DNA of 60,582 nucleotides, taken from NCBI GenBank assembly GCA_031628995.1, contig JAVLUO010000012.1, positions 1-60,582 of the forward strand, read 5' to 3'. Position 1 is the stretch's first letter; every line of letters begins with the position of its first letter. This document shows positions 52,619 to 60,582 of the stretch, in pieces. This stretch comes from Bacillota bacterium LX-D (GTDB lineage: Bacteria > Bacillota > DUOV01 > Zhaonellaceae). Made by a program: the position numbers and the translations under genes. Under the pieces are notes generated by a model. The model saw nothing but the letters and a program-made list of their open reading frames with translations, searched no databases and was not told the origin of the DNA.

Positions 52619-55225
52619 ATGAGCGGTAATGTAACTCCAATGATGCGCCAGTATCTTAAAATAAAACAAAACTATCTAGATTCTATTTTGTTTTTTCGTC
52701 TTGGAGATTTTTATGAAATGTTTTTTGAAGATGCTTTAACAGCTTCAAAAGAACTGGAAATAACCTTAACTTCTCGTGAAGGTGGAGAAGAACGTGTCCC
52801 TATGTGTGGAATACCTTATCATGCGGCAGATGGTTATATTGCTCGTTTAGTAAATAGGGGTTATAAAGTAGCAATTTGTGAACAGGTTGAAGATCCTAAA
52901 TCTGCAAAGGGTATTGTTAAAAGAGAGGTTATTCGTGTTATTACTCCTGGTACAATTGTTGATGAAAAAGTATTATCTGAAAAACAAAATAATTATTTAG
53001 TTGCTTTGGCTGCTGAGCAAGACGTTTATAGTTTAGCTTACATAGATATCTCAACTGGGGAATTTAAAGTTACATATGTTGAAGAAAAGAGTGGAATGTA
53101 TTTACTAATAGATGAACTAGTACGTCTTAAGCCTGCTGAAATTTTATTTAGTTTAGATACAAAAAATGAACAATTATTTGAACTTAAAATCAACCAATTA
53201 CTCAATTGTTCCTATCATGCATATCCTCTAAGGGGCAAAGAAGGCAGTGAAATTTTAATAAACCATTTTGGTGCTAGGGAATTTAGTAGTTTTTGCTTTG
53301 CCAGAATACCTGCAGCTGTTAAAGCTGCCGGGATGATTATGCAGTATTTAAAAGAAACTCAGAAGATTGCCCTACAGCACATCATTAATCTAAATTTTTA
53401 TCAAGTAGATTCTTTTATGGTAATTGACTTATCAACTAGGAATAACCTTGAATTAACAGTCCATTCTAGAAATAAAACAAAAAATGGCTCATTACTGCAA
53501 ATTCTTGATGAGACAGTGACTGCTATGGGAGGACGAAAGCTAAAACAGTGGTTGGAGCAGCCTTTACTTGATTTGGCAACTATCCAGCTTAGGTTAGATA
53601 TGACCGAGGAATTGGTTGAAAAATATATTTTACGTTCTGAAGTTAGGACCCATTTAAAAAAAGTGTATGATGTGGAAAGATTATTAGGTAAAGTTGCTTA
53701 CGGTACAGCCAATGCAAGAGATATATTAGCCTTAAAAAATTCTTTACTAATTTTAAAACCAATAAAAGAAAAGTTACAACAGGCCACATCTCCAGGCCTA
53801 AATAAGATATGTGCAAATATAGAACTATTGCCGGAACTAGTAGAATTGCTGGATGCTGCTATCATTGATGACCCCCCTATTGTGTTGAAAGAGGGAGGAA
53901 TAATCAAAACTGGATATAATCTTGAGGTAGATCGGCTTAGGGAGGCTACCCGTGACGGGAGAACATGGATAGCAAATTTAGAACAAGAAGAAAAGGAACG
54001 TACGGGCATTAAATCTCTTAAAGTTGGCTATAATAAAGTTTTTGGTTATTATATTGAGGTAACAAAGTCTAATCTAGCCAGCGTCCCGGCAGATTTTATA
54101 CGCAAGCAAACTTTAGCTAATGTGGAACGATATATTACCCCTAAACTTAAAGAATTAGAAGAGCTGGTCTTACATGCTGAAGAACGAGCGGCGGCTTTAG
54201 AATATGAGCTGTTTTTAGAAATAAGACAGGAAGTAACTAAATATACGGCAAAACTTCAAAAACTAGCACAAGTTATTGCTGAATTAGATGTTATATGTAG
54301 TTTTGCTGAAATAGCAGTTCAAAACAATTATACTAAACCAATTGTTGACCAATCTTGTACCATAGAATTAACCGAAGCCAGACATCCAGTAGTAGAAAAA
54401 CTATGTCTCGATACTGGTTTTGTACCCAATGATTGTTACCTAGATACAAAGGAAAACCAACTGGCAATTATTACTGGACCCAATATGGCAGGTAAATCAA
54501 CGTATATCCGAATGATAGCCTTATTAACAATAATGGCTCAAATTGGGTGCTTTATTCCAGCCAAAAAAGCTAAGATTGGTATAGTAGACAGGGTTTTTGC
54601 GCGTATCGGAGCTTCTGATGATTTAGCAAGGGGACAGAGTACTTTCATGGTTGAAATGAATGAGGTTGCTAATATTCTAACTAAAGCTTCAAAGCAGAGT
54701 TTAATAATTTTAGATGAAGTTGGCAGAGGAACTAGTACTTTGGATGGCTTAAGTATTGCCTGGGCTATTAATGAGTACATTCTAGATAAACTAAAGGCAC
54801 GAACTTTATTTGCAACTCATTATCATGAATTAATAAGCTTGGCTGATTCTTATTCAGGTGTAAAAAATTATAGTATGGCAGTTAAGGAATATGATGATAC
54901 TGTTATTTTTTTACGACAAGTTGTTCCAGGGGGATCAGATCGTAGTTATGGTATTCATGTTGCAAAACTCGCTGGAGTCCCTCAAGAAATTATTGCTAGA
55001 GCTCAGGAAAAGTTATTGGAATTTGAAAAAGAAAATTATATTGGAGAATTTTTAGAGGAAGCTGCTCCAACCGTGGAAAAAAAGTATATTAAAGAGCAAA
55101 ATGTTTACCAGGAAATTGTTGCAGCAATTAAAAATTTAGATGTGAATTATTTAACTCCCCTGGATGCTTTAAATTTTTTGAATGCTATTAAAAATAAACT
55201 TAAGAAATGTGAAATGGAAGAATAA
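52619..55225 (+). CDS. mutS: DNA mismatch repair protein MutS
   Basis: Recognises mismatches. 868 aa, MutS1 type. The N-terminal mismatch-binding motif is GDFYEMFFEDA with the Phe and Glu that contact the mispair; the ATPase has GPNMAGKSTYIRMIAL, FARIGASDDLARGQSTFMVE, LIILDEVGRGTSTLDGLSIA and FATHYHEL. It begins 34 nt after miaB and ends 2 nt before mutL. The start ATG follows GTGAGGTCAT. Confidence 0.97.
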   Translation: MSGNVTPMMRQYLKIKQNYLDSILFFRLGDFYEMFFEDALTASKELEITLTSREGGEERVPMCGIPYHAADGYIARLVNRGYKVAICEQVEDPKSAKGIVKREVIRVITPGTIVDEKVLSEKQNNYLVALAAEQDVYSLAYIDISTGEFKVTYVEEKSGMYLLIDELVRLKPAEILFSLDTKNEQLFELKINQLLNCSYHAYPLRGKEGSEILINHFGAREFSSFCFARIPAAVKAAGMIMQYLKETQKIALQHIINLNFYQVDSFMVIDLSTRNNLELTVHSRNKTKNGSLLQILDETVTAMGGRKLKQWLEQPLLDLATIQLRLDMTEELVEKYILRSEVRTHLKKVYDVERLLGKVAYGTANARDILALKNSLLILKPIKEKLQQATSPGLNKICANIELLPELVELLDAAIIDDPPIVLKEGGIIKTGYNLEVDRLREATRDGRTWIANLEQEEKERTGIKSLKVGYNKVFGYYIEVTKSNLASVPADFIRKQTLANVERYITPKLKELEELVLHAEERAAALEYELFLEIRQEVTKYTAKLQKLAQVIAELDVICSFAEIAVQNNYTKPIVDQSCTIELTEARHPVVEKLCLDTGFVPNDCYLDTKENQLAIITGPNMAGKSTYIRMIALLTIMAQIGCFIPAKKAKIGIVDRVFARIGASDDLARGQSTFMVEMNEVANILTKASKQSLIILDEVGRGTSTLDGLSIAWAINEYILDKLKARTLFATHYHELISLADSYSGVKNYSMAVKEYDDTVIFLRQVVPGGSDRSYGIHVAKLAGVPQEIIARAQEKLLEFEKENYIGEFLEEAAPTVEKKYIKEQNVYQEIVAAIKNLDVNYLTPLDALNFLNAIKNKLKKCEMEE

Positions 55226-55227
55226 CA

Positions 55228-57024
55228 GTGAAAGCAAAAATACAAATACTTGAACCTTATATTGCTGAAAAAATAGCGGCTGGAGAGGTTGTCGAGAGAC
55301 CTGCTTCAGTAGTTAAAGAATTAGTGGAAAATTCTCTAGATGCTGGCAGTACCAAAATTATTATTGAAATTGGCCAAAGCGGACTAGAATATATAAAAGT
55401 TACTGATGATGGAGAAGGTATGGACAAGGAAGATGCCCAACTAGCTTTTATTCGCTACGCCACCAGTAAAATTAAATCAATGGCGGATTTAAGCCAAATA
55501 AGTACCTTGGGATTTCGTGGAGAAGGTTTGCCAAGTATTGCTGCAGTTAGCAAAGTAACTCTTTTTAGCAGAAGGGCGGACAATATTGAGGGTTTTAAAA
55601 TTTATCTAGAGGGAGGTATTTTTAAGGCCAAAGAGCCTTGCGGTTGTCCTAAAGGAACTATCATTAATGTAGAAAATTTATTTTATAATACTCCTGCAAG
55701 AAAAAAATTTTTAAAGTCCCATTTAAAAGAAACGGGCTTAGTCGCAGATATAGTTAACCGCTTAGCTTTGGCTAATCCCCAAGTAGCTTTTAAACTCGTA
55801 AGTGACGAAAGAATAATCTTCCAAACAAGTGGTAATAATAACCTTTTAGATACAATTGCACAAATTCACAATATTGAACTGGCAAAGCATCTACTAAAGG
55901 TTAAATATGACTCTACAGAGTTAAGTATCCAAGGCTACATAGGTCAAAGTTTTCAGCACCGAGCCAACCGAGATTTGCAAACATTTTTTCTAAATAACCG
56001 GTATATACATCACTCTAAGCTGAGTAGAGCCTTGGAAGCAAGCTATCAAGGCGCTCTCCCAGTAAAGCGACATCCAATTTGTGTAATAAATATTTCAGTC
56101 CCATTCGAATTAGTTGATGTTAATGTGCATCCTACAAAACTAGAAGTAAGAATTAGCAATGAGGAAAAATTATTAGATACTTTTTCCACTATCGTCAAAG
56201 AAACACTGCAAAACAAAAGTAGCATGCCTACGTTTAATTCTGTCAAGGAAAGTCAACCTCTAATTATAAAGGAAGAACAAAAAGAACCTGTATCTTTTCA
56301 AGTCGATAAAGAAATATGTAAAGAAGAAGTCGCAGTCGCTTCATATTTAAATGTTGCAACATTACCTGCAACCCAGGATGATAATACTAGTGCTGCCAAA
56401 TTTGTGGTAACCACAGAAGAAACTTTAGAACTAAAAGCCAAACAAGAGAAATTACCTATTCTTAATCCCATTGGTCAATTATTTAATTCTTATATTTTGG
56501 CTGAAGGGGAAGAAGGATTATACATTCTAGACCAACATGCGGCTCATGAGCGAATTATGTACGAAGAGTTAACACGTAAATATGCTTCGAAAGAAATAGC
56601 TAGTCAGATGCTAGCTATACCAATTACCTTGGAACTATCTTATTCTGAGGCTACTAAATTAATTGAAAATATTTTTTATTTTACTGCTTATGGTATTATA
56701 ATTGAACATTTTGGTGGTTGTTCTTTTCAAATAAGAGGTCTTCCCTTAGGCTTTTCGCCTCAAGATGGGGAAGAAATAGTTTCAACTCTTTTGACAGAAA
56801 TGGGTGGAAGTAGTTTAAATCCAATATTAGCCAAGGATAAATTAATTAAGTTATTAGCTTGTAAGAAGGCAGCGAAGGCAAATCAAAAACTAGCTCTTCC
56901 CGAAATAAATCATCTTTTACAGCAACTTAACCAAGCGGATTACCCTTTTACATGCCCTCACGGAAGACCTACAATTATATGTCTAAATAAAGCAGAGTTA
57001 TTAAAAAAATTCTTACGTACATAG
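55228..57024 (+). CDS. mutL: DNA mismatch repair protein MutL
   Basis: 598 aa. GHKL ATPase motifs: IAAGEVVERPASVVKELVE, DDGEGMDKEDAQLAF, RYATSKI and GFRGEGLPSIAAV. The C-terminal domain carries the metal-binding endonuclease motif DQHAAHERIMYEE (DQHA-x2-E-x4-E) plus CPHGRP, so this MutL nicks DNA itself, as expected where MutH is absent. The central linker at about 335-400 is poorly conserved. It starts with GTG and is tightly coupled to mutS. Confidence 0.97.
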   Translation: MKAKIQILEPYIAEKIAAGEVVERPASVVKELVENSLDAGSTKIIIEIGQSGLEYIKVTDDGEGMDKEDAQLAFIRYATSKIKSMADLSQISTLGFRGEGLPSIAAVSKVTLFSRRADNIEGFKIYLEGGIFKAKEPCGCPKGTIINVENLFYNTPARKKFLKSHLKETGLVADIVNRLALANPQVAFKLVSDERIIFQTSGNNNLLDTIAQIHNIELAKHLLKVKYDSTELSIQGYIGQSFQHRANRDLQTFFLNNRYIHHSKLSRALEASYQGALPVKRHPICVINISVPFELVDVNVHPTKLEVRISNEEKLLDTFSTIVKETLQNKSSMPTFNSVKESQPLIIKEEQKEPVSFQVDKEICKEEVAVASYLNVATLPATQDDNTSAAKFVVTTEETLELKAKQEKLPILNPIGQLFNSYILAEGEEGLYILDQHAAHERIMYEELTRKYASKEIASQMLAIPITLELSYSEATKLIENIFYFTAYGIIIEHFGGCSFQIRGLPLGFSPQDGEEIVSTLLTEMGGSSLNPILAKDKLIKLLACKKAAKANQKLALPEINHLLQQLNQADYPFTCPHGRPTIICLNKAELLKKFLRT

Positions 57025-57035
57025 AAAGGTATTCA

Positions 57036-57986
57036 ATGTTAAACTTAGGAGCAATTATCGGCCCCACGGCAGTGGGAAAAAGTAAAATCGCAGTTGAAGT
57101 TGCAGGTAAGATAAACGCGGAAATAATTTCAGCTGATTCTGTTCAGATTTACAAAGGATTTGATATTGGTTCAGCAAAAATAATGCAATCTGAATGCTAT
57201 TCTAGCGATGGTAAGTATATAAAACATTACATGTTGGATGTGGTTGAACCAGATGTTGATTATAGTGTTGCAGATTATCAAAAGGAAGTACAAAATTTAA
57301 TTCCCCAGATTTGTAATAAGGGCAAGTATCCCATCCTTGTAGGTGGAACAGGATTATATGTCCAAGCTGTAATTGATCCATATTACTTTCATGAAACAGC
57401 AATTAATTGGGACTACCGTACGCAGTTGTTCCGAGAAGCTCAGGAAAAAGGAAATACATTTGTACATGCTAAACTTGCTCAGGTAGATCCTCTTACGGCT
57501 AAACGATTACACCCCAACGATTTACGTAGAGTGATTCGTGCTTTAGAAATCTTAAAAGTAACTGGACATCCTATTTGGGCGCAACATTATGTGGGAAAAA
57601 AGGAAAGTAATTATAATTTAGCAATGGTAGGTTTGGAGTTGCCAAGGGAAATATTGTATAATCGAATTGAAAAACGGGTAGATATGATGATTGAGCAGGG
57701 ACTTGTACAAGAGGTTAGAAACTTAATTGACTCTGGTTTTAGCCCTTCTTTAAAATCAATGCAAAGTTTAGGGTATAAACAAATATGTACATATTTAGCA
57801 GGTGAAATATCTTTGGATGAAGCAATAAGATTAATAAAAAGAGATACAAGGAGGTATGCTAAAAGACAGCTAACCTGGTTTAAGAGAGATAAAAGAATCA
57901 AATGGTTTATGGCTGATGAGAAATCAAAAGTTAACCGGATAATAGAGGAAGTTATTAAAGAATTTGGCAGGACAATTAATAATTAA
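57036..57986 (+). CDS. miaA: tRNA dimethylallyltransferase
   Basis: Adds the dimethylallyl group to A37 of tRNAs, the substrate for MiaB. 316 aa. P-loop GPTAVGKSKIAVEVA, ISADSVQIYKGFDIGSAK with the catalytic Asp, HYMLDVVEPDVDYSVADY, LVGGTGLYVQAVID and RVIRALEILKVTGHP. It follows mutL by 11 nt and precedes hfq, the common miaA-hfq order. Confidence 0.96.
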   Translation: MLNLGAIIGPTAVGKSKIAVEVAGKINAEIISADSVQIYKGFDIGSAKIMQSECYSSDGKYIKHYMLDVVEPDVDYSVADYQKEVQNLIPQICNKGKYPILVGGTGLYVQAVIDPYYFHETAINWDYRTQLFREAQEKGNTFVHAKLAQVDPLTAKRLHPNDLRRVIRALEILKVTGHPIWAQHYVGKKESNYNLAMVGLELPREILYNRIEKRVDMMIEQGLVQEVRNLIDSGFSPSLKSMQSLGYKQICTYLAGEISLDEAIRLIKRDTRRYAKRQLTWFKRDKRIKWFMADEKSKVNRIIEEVIKEFGRTINN

Positions 57987-58030
57987 GTAGAATAAAAGCA
58001 TAAAGAGAATAATATTGCGGAGGGGACAAG

Positions 58031-58270
58031 ATGACAAAATCACAAATTAATTTACAAGATGCTTTTTTAAATCAAGTTAGGAAGGAAAGTATTCTTGTAA
58101 CAATTTATTTAGTAAATGGGTTTCAATTAAAAGGTATAGTTAAGGGCTTTGATAATTTTATAGTTATTCTTGAATCTGACGGCAAGCAACAAATGATTTA
58201 TAAACATACTATCTCTACTATTTTACCTACTAGAGCAGTTAATTTAAATAGTGAAGCCAAAAACATTTAA
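58031..58270 (+). CDS. hfq: RNA chaperone Hfq
   Basis: 79 aa Sm-like protein. Sm1: [20 protein letters not shown] and [19 protein letters not shown]; Sm2: [14 protein letters not shown], a close variant of the usual YKHAISTI. It forms a hexameric ring that binds sRNAs and poly-A. A strong CGGAGGGGA precedes it. No C-terminal extension. The group II intron remnant starts 8 nt after the stop. Confidence 0.96.
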   Translation: MTKSQINLQDAFLNQVRKESILVTIYLVNGFQLKGIVKGFDNFIVILESDGKQQMIYKHTISTILPTRAVNLNSEAKNI

Positions 58271-58415
58271 TATAAAAATCGAGTAAGGTAAAGCCGAAGT
58301 AGGGAGTATGCATAATTTCGTGTAAATGGTTTTTCACAGTTTAAAATTTTAATATAAAATATTCCGGCCATATTTCTACACCTAGTTTTATATTACGACA
58401 ATAGGTTAGACTATA

Positions 58416-58522
58416 ACCGGCTCTTATTCACTGGGAGGATAGGGCGATGTTGGAGAACAACCCAAGCGTCCGGTGAAGTTCTGCCGGTAAAGAGTGGGTA
58501 ATTATCCCCACTCTTTATTTTT
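58416..58522 (+). ncRNA. Candidate structured RNA ending in an intrinsic terminator
   Basis: ACCGGC (58416-58421) pairs with GCCGGT (58483-58488). Inside it, TTCACTGG (58427-58434) pairs with CCGGTGAA (58470-58477), and GTTG with CAAC around GAGAA. A perfect terminator AAAGAGTGGG/CCCACTCTTT (58489-58516) with TATTTTT follows at once. The nested helices separated by an internal loop look like a small RNA or riboswitch aptamer. No downstream gene in the same direction exists nearby. I could not match it to SRP, 6S, T-box or a known riboswitch. Confidence 0.45.
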
Positions 58523-58765
58523 ACTACCGGGAGAAATAAAACGATAAATGGTTTTCATATCTGCTATAACTGCTTTTTGTTCTTTATAAGGAATATATTT
58601 AAAACAGTTTCTAATTTGGTGAATCACGCATAACTAATACCAAGCCAAAAGCCGGCACTTTCTGCTTCGCCAATCCGATGCCCGGTATTTTTTTGCATCC
58701 GTTGACGTTAATACCTAGAACACTGTAGGCTGCTTTATTAGCAATCCTATTTTCTTTACTAACTT
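58505..58765 (-). pseudogene. IS256-family transposase remnant
   Basis: Minus-strand frames give NKAAYSVLGINVNGCKKIPG, then in another frame WIGEAESA-like WRSRKC context with FWLG, then VIHQIRNCFKYIPYKEQK and AVIADMKTIYRF. Both halves are hallmarks of IS256/mutator transposases, but the roughly 45 residues between FWLG and IHQIRN are deleted along with an active-site Asp, and there are frameshifts. No terminal inverted repeats were found. It sits inside the intron remnant. Confidence 0.75.
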
Positions 58766-58774
58766 TTTTTGCCA

Positions 58775-58905
58775 ATCGACTGCAAATGCTTCTACGGTCT
58801 CTCCATCTGTTCCGGGGAGCGCTATTTTGCTTTTACGGCCTTAAAGGCTTTTTCCGGGTTATCTTTCTTATATACTTTGTCTCTCAAATTGTATCGTTTC
58901 TTCAT
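58775..58905 (-). pseudogene. Group II intron reverse transcriptase, N-terminal remnant
   Basis: ATG at 58905 behind CAGGTGAAATA opens MKKRYNLRDKVYKKDNPEKA and FKAVKAK, then a frameshift leads to APGTDGETVEAF and AVDWQKK. The K-x-NKGAPG-DG pattern is the start of the intron-encoded RT fingers (RT0/RT1). The rest of the protein is gone, cut by the IS256 remnant. Confidence 0.8.
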
Positions 58906-59313
58906 TATTTCACCTGTTTCGTTATGCTGACGGTGCTTATGCAGCAGTTTCTTCCTGCATTCTCCGGCGTCTCCGGCTCTGTGGCAATCTTACCCTGAGG
59001 TTTTGCAGTACTCTACTTGAGCGGACGTTAAATCCGGCCGGCTCGTTACCACCGTCTTTTCGTTCCCTTTGACTTTTCAGCTCGGTTATCTTCTCTTTGC
59101 ATAAATATTATATCTGCAGTCAGATTCTTTGATTTATCTTCCCCCCTATGTTCCAAGTTCCCCCTTCGGCTTCCTGCAGACCCTACAGTTACCGGTGACG
59201 CCCTTGCTTACGAGTTATCTTCCTGCCGGTTAGGCGATAGGGTTTCTTTCAGCCCATCGGCTCAGCAAATATGCCGGGCAAACTAAAAAGCCCTCTTTTT
59301 AGGGGCTTAATAA

Positions 59314-59475
59314 TTAAGGGATAAAGCCTAGATGATTTCCTTTTAACGCCTTTGAATAATTTATTATTGGCTCTTTTTTCATTCTTTCATCGTAAGTGGC
59401 TAAGGCAAAGGTTTTCATATTAGGGTGACGTTGTACAGTGCTGAACATTTGCTGAATATTTTTCGGATTTGGCAA
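59314..59475 (-). CDS. Hypothetical small protein
   Basis: 53 aa on the minus strand, start TTG 10 nt after AAAGGAGG. It reads PNPKNIQQMFSTVQRHPNM, then KTFALATYDERMKKEP and a short C-terminal tail ending GNHLGFIP. It is soluble and basic. The terminator where the intron inserted lies just beyond its stop, which supports it as a real gene whose 3' region was the intron target. I do not recognise the family. Confidence 0.5.
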   Translation of the reverse strand: MPNPKNIQQMFSTVQRHPNMKTFALATYDERMKKEPIINYSKALKGNHLGFIP

Positions 59476-59548
59476 TTGGTTCTAACCTCCTTTCGCTATA
59501 TGTTTTATTATTAGCAAGTGCTTTTATTTATATGAGTATATAATGAAA

Positions 59549-59807
59549 TTATTCAAATTCAGTATATTTTTTGTCGGATCCATAAGACTTTTCAATAGGA
59601 TATTTAAGTTTGTTTTTATCTAGTTTTGCTCTAATTGCTTCATCTAAATCGATATTTAGTTCGTTGCAAAGTAAAAATAAGTAATTGCTACATCTGCAAT
59701 TTCATCGTTAATATTATAAAAATTTTTTTGTATACCTCATCACTAGTTTTCCATTGAAAATTTTTAAGCAGTTCATTAATTTTCATTAATTTTAAAGATA
59801 TTTTCAT
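59549..59807 (-). pseudogene. MazG-like nucleotide pyrophosphohydrolase, truncated and frameshifted
   Basis: Minus-strand pieces in successive frames: INELLKNFQWKTSDEVYKK, then NDEIADVAITYF, then LCNELNIDLDEAIRAKLDKN with KYPIEKSYGSDKKYTEFE. LE-FQW, EIADV and D--A---K---N--KYP match the dCTP pyrophosphatase-type MazG proteins. At least two frameshifts and loss of the N-terminus make it non-functional. Confidence 0.75.
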
Positions 59808-59809
59808 TC

Positions 59810-59838
59810 TTGCTAATTTACTATTTTTTGGGTATACT
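59810..59838 (+). promoter_or_regulatory. Sigma-A type promoter of the zinc-ribbon gene
   Basis: TTGCTA and TATACT are 17 nt apart. Transcription would begin near 59845 and leave a leader of about 108 nt with potential pairing (GGGAA with TTCCC, TTGCC with GGCA). Confidence 0.6.
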
Positions 59839-59952
59839 TATGATAAGCTCGATAGTGCTTATGGATAGATACAAACCTTCCTCGATTGCCTTGAGCATGG
59901 GAAGATGTTGAATTCCCTTTGCAACGGGCAACTAATTTAGGAGGTTTTTTCT

Positions 59953-60261
59953 ATGTTTAATGACAAGGTTTTAACTTGTAAAGATTGTGGAAAAGAATTT
60001 GTTTTTTCTGCTTCTGAACAGGAATTTTATGCCAAAAAAGGATTCATGAATGAGCCTGGACGTTGCCCAGAATGTCGTTCCGCAAGAAAGGCGCAAGTAA
60101 GATCTAATAAAGGTGGAAGATACGGTAATTCACAACGTGAAATGTTTCCTGCTGTTTGTTCATCTTGTGGCAAGGAAACAACCGTTCCTTTTAAGCCGAC
60201 TGGAGATAAACCAGTGTATTGTAAAGATTGTTATCAGCCACGCAATCGTACTAGAAGATAA
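59953..60261 (+). CDS. Zinc-ribbon domain protein
   Basis: 102 aa behind TTTAGGAGG. Two CxxC zinc ribbons: LTCKDCGKEFVFS paired with RCPECRSARK, and AVCSSCGKETTVPF paired with VYCKDCYQPR. Between them lies a basic Gly/Asn-rich linker (KGGRYGN). These proteins are widespread in Clostridia with no assigned role; the basic character and leader suggest nucleic-acid binding. The phrase FYAKKGFMNEPGRCPECR is characteristic of the family. Confidence 0.87.
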   Translation: MFNDKVLTCKDCGKEFVFSASEQEFYAKKGFMNEPGRCPECRSARKAQVRSNKGGRYGNSQREMFPAVCSSCGKETTVPFKPTGDKPVYCKDCYQPRNRTRR

Positions 60262-60278
60262 AAATTTAATTTGGATTG

Positions 60279-60313
60279 AAACTTCCCAGAGAAAACTCTT
60301 GGAAGTTTTTTTA
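60279..60313 (+). terminator. Intrinsic terminator of the zinc-ribbon gene
   Basis: AAACTTCC with inner AGAG pairs with CTCT and GGAAGTTT, followed by TTTT. From here to the window end (about 270 nt) no gene is seen, only promoters. Confidence 0.88.
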
Positions 60314-60467
60314 TAACTATGTATGTCGCCGAACAAAGAACGGGTGCGACATATAGTTAACTTCATTCGCCCTATTGCAATTCCTCCATTTTTAATCAAG
60401 GCGTTTATAATGGAAATATACTAGGACTAATTTATTTTATAATTAACAAACTTGTCCTGGCAAAAGG

Positions 60468-60496
60468 TTGACATATAAGTGAGCATATAGTATAAT
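60468..60496 (+). promoter_or_regulatory. Consensus sigma-A promoter P1 at the window end
   Basis: TTGACA and TATAAT with a 17-nt spacer, a perfect match to consensus. A second promoter follows 79 nt later. The gene they serve is beyond the window. Confidence 0.85.
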
Positions 60497-60546
60497 ATTT
60501 AAACGTCAAACAGCTGCGGCCTTGAGCCGACAGTAATAAAAAGTGT

Positions 60547-60575
60547 TTGACAAAAGCTAATAAACATGATAAGAT
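60547..60575 (+). promoter_or_regulatory. Sigma-A promoter P2 at the window end
   Basis: TTGACA and TAAGAT with a 17-nt spacer. Tandem strong promoters like P1/P2 are usual before rRNA or other stable RNA operons. Confidence 0.75.
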
Positions 60576-60582
60576 AATTCTT

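Larger units (their letters stand above)
58278..59289 (-). mobile_element. Group II intron, decayed inverted copy with nested remnants
   Basis: The 5' end (59289 down to about 59095) matches 48236-48600 in reverse, except that about 160 nt equal to 48374-48532 are deleted. The extreme 3' end (58278-58302) is the reverse complement of CTTCGGCTTTACCTTACT at 48847-48864. Domain V is missing. Inside are the start of a reverse transcriptase gene and an IS256-type transposase piece. Reading on the minus strand, the 5' end lies directly after a terminator hairpin (AAGCCCCT with AGAGGGCTTTTT, 59287-59309). Confidence 0.85.

Noticed and set aside
58438-58522. T-box, SRP RNA or c-di-GMP riboswitch
   Set aside because: The AGGGTGG T-box, the GGAAGGAAGC SRP loop and the conserved GEMM bases are absent; the element is reported only as an unassigned structured RNA.
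58786-58998. 70-codon plus-strand frame
   Set aside because: It is antisense to the intron reverse transcriptase remnant, which explains the sequence better.

Overview
The window looks like a low-GC, spore-forming, strictly anaerobic member of the Clostridia, most like the Peptococcaceae/Desulfotomaculum side of the Firmicutes. The reasons are strong AGGAGG ribosome binding sites with frequent TTG/GTG starts, sporulation genes (an alpha/beta-type SASP, a CotF-like coat protein, YtaF, small sigma-K-type peptides), anaerobe redox proteins (rubrerythrin, a rubredoxin-flavin reductase fusion, an iron-sulfur flavoprotein-like reductase), a TRAP (MtrB) homologue, and the gene order polA-mutM-ytaF-coaE-lytic transglycosylase. 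This assignment is inferred from gene content, not from a database search.

Layout. 1-92 is the 3' end of a group II intron. 114-1681 is a citrate synthase behind a cyclic di-AMP (ydaO/yuaA) riboswitch with a readable terminator/antiterminator switch; the aconitase lies 12 kb away on the same strand. 1831-9211 holds a DUF815 ATPase, a stalk-domain exported protein, a DEAD-box helicase, a DUF421/DUF4363 membrane pair, a small DUF6951-like protein and a TGS-domain nucleoside kinase. 9250-9393 (minus) is a 47-codon ORF with one in-frame TGA followed by a SECIS-like hairpin: a candidate small selenoprotein. 9487-15828 has the base-excision enzymes Nfo and Nth, a stalk/beta-propeller protein, rubrerythrin, aconitase and TrmL.

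15883-19593 is a decayed integrative element in a tRNA-Pro gene. The 3' part of the tRNA is repeated at 19545-19593. Between the two copies lie a broken integrase, pieces of phage genes and one intact alpha/beta hydrolase. 19692-20697 holds spore proteins. 20818-28080 holds dnaE, coaD, mtrB (TRAP), a small DUF2007-like gene, pfkA and pyk. 28106-31190 holds minC and a redox/MBL group. 32362-35150 is a p-aminobenzoate operon (pabA-pabB-pabC). 35160-36640 is an accessory patch with a second copy of the small hydrophobic peptide cassette seen in the tRNA-Pro island and a stand-alone NrdD-type glycyl-radical domain, ending at tRNA-Leu(CAA).

36864-38677 is an ECF sigma/anti-sigma pair with a likely self-regulated promoter. 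38785-48026 holds polA, mutM, ytaF, coaE, a lytic transglycosylase, a nicotinate phosphoribosyltransferase, a peptide-binding lipoprotein and a MctB-family protein. After tRNA-Leu(GAG) comes an ORF-less group II intron (48236-48862). Then follows a conserved block: a MoxR ATPase with its VWA partner, then miaB-mutS-mutL-miaA-hfq. The block is closed by an inverted, decayed copy of the same intron (58278-59289) that carries reverse transcriptase and IS256 transposase remnants. The end of the window has a broken MazG-like gene, a zinc-ribbon protein with a long leader, and two tandem consensus promoters that run off the edge.

The most interesting points are the candidate selenoprotein, the c-di-AMP control of citrate synthase, the duplicated sporulation-type peptide cassette, and the inverted intron pair that brackets the mismatch repair block.
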